Source: Dehalococcoidia bacterium
GTDB lineage: Bacteria > Chloroflexota > Dehalococcoidia > GIF9 > UBA5620
Direction of reading: 5' to 3'
Length of the DNA stretch: 16,136 nucleotides
NCBI GenBank assembly: GCA_016783225.1
Contig: JADHWZ010000025.1
Location: forward strand, 1 to 16,136
The translations under genes were made by a program, and so were the position numbers. The notes beneath the pieces were generated by a model, which was not told where the DNA came from, did not search any database, and saw nothing but the letters and a program-made list of their open reading frames with translations. Of the stretch, positions 1 through 6,771 are shown one piece after another; position 1 is the first letter of the stretch, and each line of letters begins with the position of its first letter.

Positions 1-1
1 T

Positions 2-169
2 GACCGGGAGGTGTTCACGACGCTGAGGGAGGCTAAGATACTTGTAGAGCAATGGCGCAGGGAGTACAATGAGTTCCGACCACACAGTGCCAAAGCCTAT
101 CAACCACCAGCTCCTGTGGCTATCCAACCGGCTTTCATGCCGGGAACTCTAACTTTCGAAGTGGTATAG
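2..169 (+). pseudogene. IS3-family transposase orfB, C-terminal fragment (copy A)
   Basis: The frame opens at the window edge and runs 55 codons to a TAG at 167-169. The peptide reads DREVFTTLREAKILVEQWRR, then YNEFRPHSAKAYQPPAP. This is the end of the DDE integrase domain of IS3-family OrfB, around and after the catalytic Glu helix; the RPHS...Y.PPAP signature is highly characteristic. The rest lies off the left edge, so whether the copy is otherwise intact cannot be told. It is followed at 163-186 by an element end. Family assignment is secure; the subgroup (IS407-like) is inference. Confidence 0.85.
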
Positions 170-186
170 TTCTTGGGGGCAGGTCA
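163..186. repeat. Right terminal inverted repeat of IS3 copy A
   Basis: The last 12 bases, GGGGGCAGGTCA, are the exact reverse complement of TGACCTGCCCCC, which opens the IS3 left end at 6432. They also recur at 360-371. The end finishes in CA and overlaps the orfB stop, as is usual for IS3 elements. Position 186 is therefore the outer boundary of copy A. Confidence 0.75.
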
Positions 187-342
187 ACGAGCTTTCTGAA
201 CCGGGAGATATTCACAACGTTGGCTGAGGCAAAGATATTGATTGAGGAGTGGCGGAAAAAGTATAATCAAGTACGGCCGCACAGTGCTTGTGGCTATCGG
301 CCGCCTGCTCCAGAAGCAATTATAGCGGTTACACTAACTTAA
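187..342 (+). pseudogene. IS3-family transposase orfB, C-terminal fragment (copy B)
   Basis: Directly after the end of copy A, a second, diverged orfB tail begins inside its reading frame. It reads NREIFTTLAEAKILIEEWRK, then YNQVRPHSACGYRPPAP, with TAA at 340-342. The first bases (ACGAGCTTTCTGAAC) look like the family's DELLN stretch with one extra T, so the frame is damaged. The simplest reading is that copy A inserted into the orfB of copy B. Only this tail of copy B remains in the window. Confidence 0.8.
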
Positions 343-347
343 AAGGT

Positions 348-371
348 GGACTAATTACTGGGGGCAGGTCA
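348..371. repeat. Right terminal inverted repeat of IS3 copy B
   Basis: The sequence ends in CTGGGGGCAGGTCA. Its reverse complement matches the left end at 6432-6455 at 19 of 24 positions, with the first 13 identical. This marks 371 as the outer end of copy B, 34 bases before the livF stop codon. Confidence 0.75.
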
Positions 372-405
372 ATATTTCACACTTGGCCATACAGCTTGGC
401 CCGCG

Positions 406-1107
406 CTAGAAAAGAGACCACCATTCACCGCGCTGGAGAAGGCTTTCCCCACTTTCCTCCAGTATGATGCGCCCCATTTTCATGACATAGACCCGCTGGG
501 CAAGCTGCAGCGCCTGCTTTACGTTCTGCTCCACCAGCAGTATGGATGTTCCCAACGTCTGCTGGATTTGCCGTAGCGTATCCATCACCGACTGTACCAG
601 TAGTGGAGCTAACCCCAGTGAGGGTTCATCGAGCAACAGTAACCGTGGCCCCGTTATCAACGCCATTCCCAGACCCAGCATCCGCCGCTCTCCCCCGCTT
701 AAGGTCGTTGCCGTTTGCCGTTCCCGCTGCTTTAAGATGGGGAATAAATCATAAATCATCTCCAGCCTGCTCTGCATATCTTCCTTGTTTTCTACCGTGT
801 ATCCTCCCAGGTCAAGATTCTCCCTCACATTGAGACCGGGGAATATGAAATGCTCTTGAGGTATGAAGGTGATCCTATCCTTCACGTTAGCTAGTGGCCG
901 GCGCCCCGTTATCACCTGACCATTGTAGACTATCTGCCCCCCATAGGGCTTCAAGAGTCCGAAGATACCTTTCAGAGATGTGGTCTTACCTGCTCCGTTG
1001 TGACCAATGAGGCCCACGATTTCGCCTTCGCCTATCGTCATGGAGACGCCATCCACTACAACCCTCTTCCCGTATCCCACCTCGAGGTCTTTAACTTCCA
1101 TTAACAT
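406..1107 (-). CDS. livF: Branched-chain amino acid type ABC transporter, ATPase LivF
   Basis: A 233-residue cytoplasmic ATPase that powers the HAAT-type importer encoded upstream. Visible motifs are Walker A GHNGAGKTT (35-43), Q-loop Gln84, signature LSGGE (136-140), Walker B LLLLDE (156-161) and VEQN (192-195) at the H-loop. Gln at the H-loop position is normal for LivF, so it is not a defect. Length is typical (about 235). The ATG at 1107 has GGAG eight bases upstream; a second ATG two codons in is possible. It is the last gene of the livK-livH-livMG-livF operon, 18 bases after the fused gene. No convincing terminator lies between its stop and the IS3 end at 371. The substrate cannot be read from the ATPase. 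Confidence 0.92.
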   Translation of the reverse strand: MLMEVKDLEVGYGKRVVVDGVSMTIGEGEIVGLIGHNGAGKTTSLKGIFGLLKPYGGQIVYNGQVITGRRPLANVKDRITFIPQEHFIFPGLNVRENLDLGGYTVENKEDMQSRLEMIYDLFPILKQRERQTATTLSGGERRMLGLGMALITGPRLLLLDEPSLGLAPLLVQSVMDTLRQIQQTLGTSILLVEQNVKQALQLAQRVYVMKMGRIILEESGESLLQRGEWWSLF

Positions 1108-1125
1108 TACGGTCGCTCCATTACA

Positions 1126-2847
1126 CTATGTGCCGAAATACATCTCCGCCAGCTTGCGATCAGCCATCAGCTCTGCCGGAGTACCAGAGGCTATGACACG
1201 ACCCTCTGCCATGAAATGGGCTGTATCAGCTACACCCCTGACTACATCCAGGTTATGCTCAATAATGCAAATTGTCTTGCCCCAGCCTGCCAGCCGGCGA
1301 AGCAGTCCCAATTGCCTGTCTATCGATGCCGGGTCAATACCTGAAACCACCTCATCCAAAAGTAGAACATCAGCGCCTGTGGCTAATAGGCGGGCAAGCG
1401 CCAGCAGCTTCTGCTCGGCAAAAGCGATGTCACTAGCCATCTGTTGACTCTTTTCGGCCAGGCCGACAAAATTAAGATAGGCCATAGCCCGCCGATAGTT
1501 CTCCTTCTCCTCCTTGGCTACCTTCCACGGCCGGAAGAAAAGGGGTCCTAGGCTCTCGCCGCTTTGCCTGGGCAAGGCCACCAAAACATTATCCAACACC
1601 AGCATGCCAGGGAAAACACGAACCTCCTGGAAGGAACGAGCTACCCCGAGGTGGGTGATCTTGTGAGTTGCCGATTTGGTGATATCCCGACCTCGAAAAG
1701 AAACTCTACCGCCATCGGCTTTCAGGAAGTCTGTGACCAGATTGAAGACAGTGGTCTTGCCAGCGCCATTAGGGCCGATGAGAGCCGTAACCCTGCCCTC
1801 GGGTAAGGCAAACGAGGCATTATCTACAGCCCTGATACCATCGAAGTCCTTGCTGAGTCCTTCAACCTCTAGAACTGCCCCAGGATTGTGTTGAGTCTCC
1901 TGAGAGTGTAGCTCGGGTCTTCCTCGCAGGATATCTTCACTTCCCTCAGGTGATAGAACAACAGGTGTTGGCGCCCTGGCCCGAAACTTCATATATTCTG
2001 ATATCATGCCCTGGGGACGAAATCTTATGAAAACAATTAGCATCGCACCATAAAGAACCATTCGGATGGCATGTAGCCTCTCCCCAGCTCCTGGCAACCA
2101 GGTCAGAGCTTCAGGTATGATCGTTAAGGCAAAGGCAGCTGCCACGGAACCCCAGATGTTAGCTCTCCCACCTACAACTACTATCACAGCAATAGCGATG
2201 GATTCGTAAACCGAGAAGCTGGTGGGCTGCATCCTAGGCATGTAATGGGCAAAGAGACTGCCAGCCACCGCTGCCACAGTCCCAGCTAGCACAAACACCA
2301 TAACCTTAAAGTAGAGCAGATTCTTGCCCAAGGATCTAATTGCCATCTCGTCATCTCGCATCGCCTTGAGTACTCGACCAAAGGGGGAATGGCTTACTCG
2401 CCAACTCAAAGCAATGCATAAGCCACAAAACACAAGTATCAGCGGCAAATAGGAAGTGGGACCTACCAAACGCAACCCGAAAATATCAGCCCGAGGGACA
2501 CTAATGCCGGACCACCCCCCGGTCAGTGTTGGATTAGCCATTATTACCCCGTAGACTACCATCTGAACAGCGAGGGTGAGGAGGATAAGGTATTCATCCT
2601 TTACCCGAAGTGCCGGGATAGCAGTCAGGATGCCTATGACCGCTGCAGCCAAAATGCCAACGAGCATGCCCACGAAGAAGTTAGCCCCCAGATGTACAGC
2701 CATCAGCGCTGAGCCATAGGCACCTATGCCATAGAAGGCAGCATGACCCAGGGACATCAAGCCACTATAGCCAATGAGGAGGTTCAAGGATACCCCTAGC
2801 ATGACCCATATCAGACATATGTTCGCTACATGGACAAAATAATCCAT
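1126..2847 (-). CDS. Fused ABC transporter permease-ATPase (LivM-LivG)
   Basis: This 573-residue protein joins a LivM-type membrane permease (about 1-290, multiple hydrophobic segments, with the conserved NLLIGYSGLMSLGHAAFYGIGA stretch near the start) to a LivG-type ATPase (about 328-573) through a linker at about 291-327. The ATPase has Walker A GPNGAGKTT (358-366), Q-loop SFQ, Walker B VLLLDE (494-499) and H-loop His531. The ABC signature is unusual: IAFAEQ at 474-479 where LivG normally has an LSYGQ- or LSGGQ-like motif. Permease-ATPase fusions of this kind are known in HAAT transporters. With LivF and LivH it should make the full heterodimeric channel. ATG start with a weak GGGG upstream; 28 bases after livH and 18 before livF. 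Confidence 0.9.
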   Translation of the reverse strand: MDYFVHVANICLIWVMLGVSLNLLIGYSGLMSLGHAAFYGIGAYGSALMAVHLGANFFVGMLVGILAAAVIGILTAIPALRVKDEYLILLTLAVQMVVYGVIMANPTLTGGWSGISVPRADIFGLRLVGPTSYLPLILVFCGLCIALSWRVSHSPFGRVLKAMRDDEMAIRSLGKNLLYFKVMVFVLAGTVAAVAGSLFAHYMPRMQPTSFSVYESIAIAVIVVVGGRANIWGSVAAAFALTIIPEALTWLPGAGERLHAIRMVLYGAMLIVFIRFRPQGMISEYMKFRARAPTPVVLSPEGSEDILRGRPELHSQETQHNPGAVLEVEGLSKDFDGIRAVDNASFALPEGRVTALIGPNGAGKTTVFNLVTDFLKADGGRVSFRGRDITKSATHKITHLGVARSFQEVRVFPGMLVLDNVLVALPRQSGESLGPLFFRPWKVAKEEKENYRRAMAYLNFVGLAEKSQQMASDIAFAEQKLLALARLLATGADVLLLDEVVSGIDPASIDRQLGLLRRLAGWGKTICIIEHNLDVVRGVADTAHFMAEGRVIASGTPAELMADRKLAEMYFGT

Positions 2848-2875
2848 TTGTTAACCCCAGTACCAAGTCAGTCTT

Positions 2876-3742
2876 CTATCTTTCAACTCCGAGAAGCCCC
2901 CTCGGCCTCAGGATGATGACCACAAGTAGAATAATGAAAGGGACGGCAGACTGAAATTCCGGTAAGACGAACGCCGAGGATATGCTCACTGATATTCCCA
3001 AGAGGAGACCGGCTACCATTGCGCCAGGGAGACTACCAACCCCGCCCACAAAGGTGACAACGGCCGCAGGAAGCAGGAGATCCATACCGATAAACGGCGT
3101 AAGAACACCTTGCAAGATATAGAGAACTGCGGCCAGACCCGCTACCCCCGACCCCAAGGCGAAAACCAACACGAATATCCTCCGTGCATCGATACCCACC
3201 GTCTCAGCCATCTCCTGATTGCTAGCCACAGCTTGTATGGCCTTGCCCGATGCGGTCCTTCTCAGATACATCCAAAGCCCCCAAAACACCAGCCCGCTCA
3301 ATACTACTATGAGGACATCGAGGCTAGTAAATGACACACCACCTATTTCTACAGGTATTACTGGAAAGCCCTTAATCGTGCGAGGATCCGCTTTGAAGAT
3401 AAGATGAATAATATTCTCGCCTAGGATGAACACGGCTAGCGAAACAATAAAGACAGCTAACTGCCCACCTGCTAATCTCCTGAAGGGACGGTAGATGAGC
3501 TCAATAGCCCATCCAAAGAGCGCCGCCACCGCAAAGGCTACTATGAATCCTGCAGCCACGGGGAAACCGGCGCCCATTGTGATCAGCCAGGCACCATAGG
3601 CAGCCGTGGTCATAGCGACGGCATGGGCGAAATGGAAAGTGCCAGTGGTACCGTAGATAAGACTCCAGCTTATACCTAAAAGGCCATATAAGCTACCCGT
3701 GACGATACCATAGATTAGAAGCTGGGGTAAAATATCTACCAC
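2876..3742 (-). CDS. livH: Branched-chain amino acid type ABC transporter permease LivH
   Basis: A 288-residue integral membrane protein, length typical of LivH. It is hydrophobic throughout, with about eight membrane segments, and carries conserved LivH features: YGTTGTFHFAHA near residue 30-41 and VTFVGGVGSLPGAMVAGLLLG near residues 228-248, followed by the C-terminal ILRPRGLLG. It pairs with the LivM half of the next gene to form the translocation pathway. The start is a GTG at 3742; an AGGA lies about 12 bases upstream, which is rather far, and no better in-frame start is visible. It lies 103 bases after livK, with a strong stem-loop in the gap, and 28 bases before the livMG gene. Confidence 0.9.
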   Translation of the reverse strand: MVDILPQLLIYGIVTGSLYGLLGISWSLIYGTTGTFHFAHAVAMTTAAYGAWLITMGAGFPVAAGFIVAFAVAALFGWAIELIYRPFRRLAGGQLAVFIVSLAVFILGENIIHLIFKADPRTIKGFPVIPVEIGGVSFTSLDVLIVVLSGLVFWGLWMYLRRTASGKAIQAVASNQEMAETVGIDARRIFVLVFALGSGVAGLAAVLYILQGVLTPFIGMDLLLPAAVVTFVGGVGSLPGAMVAGLLLGISVSISSAFVLPEFQSAVPFIILLVVIILRPRGLLGVER

Positions 3743-3780
3743 TGGTGCACTTAGTCCTGTACCTGCTTGGACATCAGCAC

Positions 3781-3805
3781 CTGCTCCGGTGTGCAGCCGG
3801 AGCAG
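3781..3805 (-). other. Intercistronic stem-loop between livK and livH
   Basis: CTGCTCCGG and CCGGAGCAG form a perfect 9-bp stem around a 7-base loop in the livK-livH gap. No T-run follows on the coding strand, so it does not look like an intrinsic terminator. A role in protecting livK mRNA, giving more binding protein than permease, is an inference drawn from other binding-protein operons. Confidence 0.5.
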
Positions 3806-3845
3806 CCGCTGAGAACGTTAACCTAAATGGTGACCAGAAGGCGTC

Positions 3846-5078
3846 TCACTTTACGACTGGAGCTGGAGGTATAACCATCTCGACTATCACGTACTTGCCT
3901 AGTTCGTAATCGTATTGCTTGAGGGCTATTGGCCTGACACAACCTCCGTTGGGCAAGAGCTCCATTTCGCCCCCACCGTAGAAGATACTAGGGAAGAACT
4001 TGATCTCTTTGATCGCCGCTTCTATCTCAGCGCCGTCAAAGGGATCCCGACCCTCAGCTAGCAAATACTTGATGCAGTCTCTCACGACAAGCACCTCTTC
4101 ATAGTACAGGGCGCTGTAAGGGTCCGGCACCGTGCCAAACTTGGCTGTGTAGTCGTCTACGAACTTCCTGCATAAGGCCGCCTCGCAGTTAGTGTCAAGA
4201 TACTCTGCAGTAATATATACGCCATCCCAGTATTCGCCAGCAGCCTCGATACCGGGCAGGGGCACATCCAGAGGCCCGCATATGGGAACGTCAATGCCCA
4301 TCTCTCTTGCCTGTCTCGCCTGGTAGCCCATGTCGGGAGCACCACCCTGCTGAAGCATTAGACTATCAATGTCTGCTAACTGTGCCTTTACCTTCGCCAG
4401 ATAAGAACGATGCTCCGTTACGAAAACCGCCGTAGCCTCCGTAAGGACTATGGTGATCCCATACTTGGGAGCTTTCTCCTCTACATAGGCCATGGATTCA
4501 ATGGAACCCGGTTCGTTCATGTAGAGAACTGCCAGCTTTGTCAAGCCGAGGTCCTCACTGAAGTACTTCAGCAGAGGATCTGTTAGCATATCCTGCAGTA
4601 CACGCGTATTATGCACCCAGGGGATGCCGACTTGGGAAGGCGCTGACCCACCAGCGTTGAGCAGGGGAATCTGGAGCTCCTCGGCAAGCGGCGCTAGGGC
4701 GAAAGTTATCTGAGGAAAGGAAACCATGACGGCAACCGGATGGTCCGCAGTGACCATCTTCCTCATAGCACTCACCGCTGCGTCAACATCGCCACTCTTG
4801 TGGTCCCCTACTACAAGCTCCAATTTGAAGGGCAACTCGCCCGAGGCGTTGATGTGTTCAACTGCCAAAGTTGCCCCCTCGGTCATAACCTGACCCCACC
4901 ATGCCCCCATCCCTGTCATTGAAAAGACGGCCCCTATTTTCAAAACGTCAGGCCATTCTTTCTCAGGCTCAGGCGTAGGCGCAGGAGCAGGAGCACAAGC
5001 AGGCACAGCTACCAGCGCCACCACTACCGCCATCACCACCGCCACCATCAAACCACTAAATCTTCTTGTTCCCTTCAC
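3846..5078 (-). CDS. livK: ABC transporter substrate-binding lipoprotein (LivK-like)
   Basis: A 410-residue extracytoplasmic type I periplasmic-binding-fold protein that delivers substrate to LivHMGF. It starts with a basic n-region (MKGTRR), a long hydrophobic core and a lipobox VPAC with Cys28, so it is probably a lipoprotein. A short Ala-Pro-Glu linker (APAPAPTPEPE) follows. The mature part has the family's IGAVFSMTG strand and A..A...IN helix (TLAVEHINASG). The start is GTG at 5078, strongly supported by AAAGGAGG at 5085-5092 six bases upstream. It is the first gene of the operon. Two consensus promoters lie in a duplicated segment just upstream. LivK-like proteins bind amino acids, amides, urea or aromatic acids; the ligand cannot be fixed from sequence. 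Confidence 0.9.
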   Translation of the reverse strand: MKGTRRFSGLMVAVVMAVVVALVAVPACAPAPAPTPEPEKEWPDVLKIGAVFSMTGMGAWWGQVMTEGATLAVEHINASGELPFKLELVVGDHKSGDVDAAVSAMRKMVTADHPVAVMVSFPQITFALAPLAEELQIPLLNAGGSAPSQVGIPWVHNTRVLQDMLTDPLLKYFSEDLGLTKLAVLYMNEPGSIESMAYVEEKAPKYGITIVLTEATAVFVTEHRSYLAKVKAQLADIDSLMLQQGGAPDMGYQARQAREMGIDVPICGPLDVPLPGIEAAGEYWDGVYITAEYLDTNCEAALCRKFVDDYTAKFGTVPDPYSALYYEEVLVVRDCIKYLLAEGRDPFDGAEIEAAIKEIKFFPSIFYGGGEMELLPNGGCVRPIALKQYDYELGKYVIVEMVIPPAPVVK

Positions 5079-5112
5079 TTTAATCCTCCTTTAGTTTTTC
5101 TTATTAGCGGTC

Positions 5113-5140
5113 ATTATACAACGTTTGCCGTTGCTGTCAA
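5113..5140 (-). promoter_or_regulatory. Proximal livK promoter (sigma70 type)
   Basis: On the minus strand: TTGACA at 5140-5135, a 16-base spacer, TATAAT at 5118-5113. Both hexamers match consensus perfectly. Transcription would begin near 5106, giving a leader of about 28 bases before the livK GTG. Confidence 0.85.
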
Positions 5141-5161
5141 GGGGTAGTCTCTTTCAATCAC
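5114..5161 (-). CDS. Possible 15-residue leader peptide upstream of livK
   Basis: In a transcript from the distal promoter, the distal AAGGAGG (5174-5168) is followed, after six bases, by GTG at 5161. This opens a 15-codon frame (MIERDYPLTATANVV) that ends in TAA inside the proximal -10 box. The spacing equals that of livK's own start. There is no run of regulatory codons, so attenuation control is not evident. It may be a by-product of the duplication rather than a functional peptide. Confidence 0.35.
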   Translation of the reverse strand: MIERDYPLTATANVV

Positions 5162-5195
5162 TCTCAGCCTCCTTCAGTTTTTCTTATTAGCAGTC

Positions 5196-5223
5196 ATTAT
5201 AGTACATTTTCCGCTGTTGTCAA
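5196..5223 (-). promoter_or_regulatory. Distal livK promoter (sigma70 type)
   Basis: On the minus strand: TTGACA at 5223-5218, a 16-base spacer, TATAAT at 5201-5196, again a perfect match to both consensus hexamers. Its transcript would start near 5189 and run through the proximal promoter into livK. Confidence 0.85.
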
Positions 5224-5300
5224 GGGTTCGAATTGACTCATAATTATTATTACTGAAAGTGGTATCGTTGCCTCAGAAATATTGTTACCAAAGGAGGGAA

Positions 5301-5555
5301 ATGACACGAGGCAGCATACAAGAATACACCGAGGCAGTGCGAGGCCGCTATCTTCGAGCCAGTAAGAAGGAGAAGGGAAGGATATTAGACGAATTCGTTA
5401 ATGTCACGGGCTGCCATCGCAAGTCGGCCATCCGGTTATTGCGTCGAAAACGGCAAGTAATTCCACGGCGACGGCGTGGGCGTGCTAGGCAGTACGATGT
5501 CCGCACAGTCGAGGCATTGAAGGTAGCCTGGGAAGCCACTGACCGGATCTGTTCC
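5301..5555 (+). pseudogene. Integrase-type transposase, N-terminal fragment
   Basis: From ATG 5301, with AAGGAGG at 5291-5297, about 85 codons encode a basic helix-turn-helix region: MTRGSIQEYTEAVRGRYLRA, then a KKEKGRILDEF stretch, HRKSAIRLL, an arginine-rich stretch and EALKVAWEATDRIC. This matches the DNA-binding N-terminus of a transposase group with an integrase core (IS481/ISNCY-like), recalled as common in Chloroflexota. Similarity stops at about 5555, where a fragment of another element begins on the opposite strand. The open frame continues to 5609 only by reading that fragment antisense. The whole catalytic domain is missing. Family assignment is from memory of the motif pattern. 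Confidence 0.6.
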
Positions 5556-5703
5556 GGGGTACCCCCTGAAAATGAACAGGTTAAACAGCTGGTCAATGAC
5601 GTCCTCTGAGATAATGTGGCGGTCGACTATTATGGCCAGGCACTCCCTGGTGTATTCATCCAATATTGTGAGTATCCTAAATGGCCCGCCATCAGATGTC
5701 CTT
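5556..5703 (-). pseudogene. IS3-family transposase orfB, internal fragment
   Basis: Read on the minus strand, about 49 codons encode RTSDGGPFRILTI, then LDEYTRECLAIIVDRHIISE and DVIDQLFNLFIFRGYP. This is the start of the IS3 OrfB DDE domain: DEYTRECL carries the region around the first catalytic Asp, and RG.P precedes the missing SDNG. An in-frame TAG lies five codons upstream, and similarity ends at GGGGTACCCC, where it abuts the preceding transposase fragment. It is a small, dead piece, oriented opposite to the other IS3 remnant at 6432. Confidence 0.75.
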
Positions 5704-5849
5704 TCCTTATTCTACGATAGCAGCTTACCTAAGACTGGGTCGAGAAACAACTTGAGGGTTCGTATAGTAAGTTCAAGGAAAGTGTCAGCCTTCGGGTGTG
5801 GAAAAATCATGTTTGGTAGACCACAGCAACAAGGCTGTGCCCATTTTGG

Positions 5850-5886
5850 AGTGGATTACCCCGCCTTGTAGGCGGGGTAATCCACT
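5850..5886. repeat. Perfect 16-bp inverted repeat (hairpin)
   Basis: Bases 5850-5865 and 5871-5886 are perfect reverse complements (AGTGGATTACCCCGCC and its partner) around the loop TTGTA. A smaller hairpin, CACAGC/GCTGTG, lies just before at 5822-5839. No T-run follows, so an intrinsic terminator is unlikely. It sits immediately before a probable IS1380 transposase piece and may belong to that element's end. The bases from 5704 to 5849 hold no gene that I recognise. Confidence 0.7.
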
Positions 5887-5896
5887 GAAGCTTCAT

Positions 5897-5995
5897 TTCC
5901 ATAAGCGGCTGAGGCTAGAGTTTCACGGGGCCACGATTACCTCGGACGCAGGGCTGCACAAAGGGCTTGGCAAACCAGGTGCTGTGAGTGTATAC
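5897..5995 (+). pseudogene. Probable IS1380-family transposase, N-terminal scrap
   Basis: One frame reads FHKRLRLEFHGATITSDAGL. The LEF.G..ITSDAGL pattern resembles the start of IS1380-family transposases, whose N-terminus has a short beta-strand followed by TSDAGLLL.REL. After SDAGL the similarity is lost, and no catalytic region is present. About 30 residues is a thin basis, so the family call is tentative. Confidence 0.4.
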
Positions 5996-6038
5996 TTGGC
6001 GCCAAGAGCCATTAGGGATGAGGATTACCTCATCGTGA

Positions 6039-6314
6039 GTGGAAATGAGAATTCGAAACTACAACAACCGGGGTATGGCCTACTGTTCCAAAGGGGAGTA
6101 CGATAAGGCAATCGCCGATTTTAGTAAGGCTATCCAGTTAGACCCTAACCTTGCCGCCGTGGGCTACCAAAACCTGGGCTATGCTTACAAAGCACTCGGC
6201 ATGAGAGCCGAGGCAATAGCCGACTTTCAGAAGTGTATTGACCTATTGCAGGATCATCCATCATTGATTCAAGCGACCAAACAGGAGATAAAGGAACTGC
6301 GAAGTTCAGAGTGA
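6039..6314 (+). pseudogene. TPR-repeat protein, C-terminal fragment
   Basis: The last 85 or so codons encode two tetratricopeptide repeats. The first is YNNRGMAYCSKGEYDKAIAD followed by FSKAIQLDPN; the second is YQNLGYAYKALGMRAEAIAD followed by FQKCIDLL. The consensus G8, Y11, A20 and P32 positions are met in the first. The tail ends in KELRSSE with TGA at 6312-6314. The frame can open at GTG 6039 but has no ribosome binding site, and the first repeat begins abruptly just after the IS1380-like scrap. It is therefore probably the 3' remnant of a longer TPR gene. TPR domains mediate protein-protein contacts; nothing indicates the partner. Confidence 0.65.
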
Positions 6315-6431
6315 ATGGTACTATCTCAGGTCATCAGACAGGATCGCGTTCGGGTGTGGTTTGTCTAATCACTCCCTAGCGCTACTTCTTACTCCGAGGG
6401 CAACAGTGCACTGCGCAGACCCTTGTGTCAC

Positions 6432-6455
6432 TGACCTGCCCCCAAAAACTGATCC
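6432..6455. repeat. Left terminal inverted repeat of IS3 remnant
   Basis: TGACCTGCCCCCA followed by AAAACTGATCC. It matches the reverse complement of 348-371 at 19 of 24 positions, with the outer 13 identical. Confidence 0.75.
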
Positions 6456-6493
6456 AGGCAAAATGTTAGACCTGGGATTAAGAAAGGGGGCAC

Positions 6494-6771
6494 ATGAGCA
6501 GGAAAACATACACGGCGGAACAGATCATCAACAGGGTTCGTGAAGTGGAAGTCCTCGTAAGCCAGGGCGCCACCGTCGGCAAGGCCAGCAAGAAGACAGG
6601 GATGACAGTGCAGACCCACTATCGCTGGCGAAAAGGCTACGGTGGGATGCGAGTAGACCAGGCCAGACGGCTAATGGAACTCGAGAGGGAGAGCACCGAC
6701 TGAAGAAGCTGGTGGCAGACCTCTCACTGGACAATGCCATCTTGAAGGAGGCTGCACGGGGAAACTTCTGA
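6494..6771 (+). pseudogene. IS3-family transposase orfA, frameshifted
   Basis: ATG 6494, preceded by AAAGGGGG, opens MSRKTYTAEQIINRVREVEV. This is the helix-turn-helix protein OrfA, with YRWRKGYGGMR and a leucine-rich coiled-coil segment. The frame stops at TGA 6701-6703 in the middle of the coiled coil. Shifting by one base restores [20 protein letters not shown] and GNF, ending in TGA at 6769-6771. One lost base near 6699 explains this. It is not the programmed frameshift of IS3 elements, which lies at the orfA/orfB overlap. The protein would lack its dimerisation helix. Confidence 0.8.

Larger units (their letters stand above)
5085..5226 (-). repeat. Tandem duplication of the livK promoter and leader
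   Basis: Two 59-base copies, 5085-5143 and 5168-5226, lie in direct orientation at an 83-base offset, with 51 of 59 positions identical. Each contains a -35 box, a -10 box and an AAGGAGG ribosome binding site. These elements are identical in both copies, while six of the eight differences fall in the 16-base promoter spacer. The 24 bases between the copies are not repeated. Confidence 0.85.

Noticed and set aside
526..531. LivF with a missing H-loop His as an inactive ATPase
   Set aside because: Gln at this place (VEQN) is usual in LivF proteins, and all other nucleotide-binding motifs are intact.
1007..1447. 146-codon plus-strand open frame
   Set aside because: It lies antisense to livF and the LivG half of the fusion, whose motifs and codon pattern are clear. 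The plus-strand peptide has no domain character.
5850..5886. Rho-independent terminator at the 16-bp hairpin
   Set aside because: No T-run follows on either strand, and no gene ends next to it.
6699..6771. Programmed frameshift producing an IS3 OrfAB fusion
   Set aside because: The break lies inside the orfA coiled coil, no slippery A-rich heptamer is present there, and orfB is absent. A one-base loss explains it.
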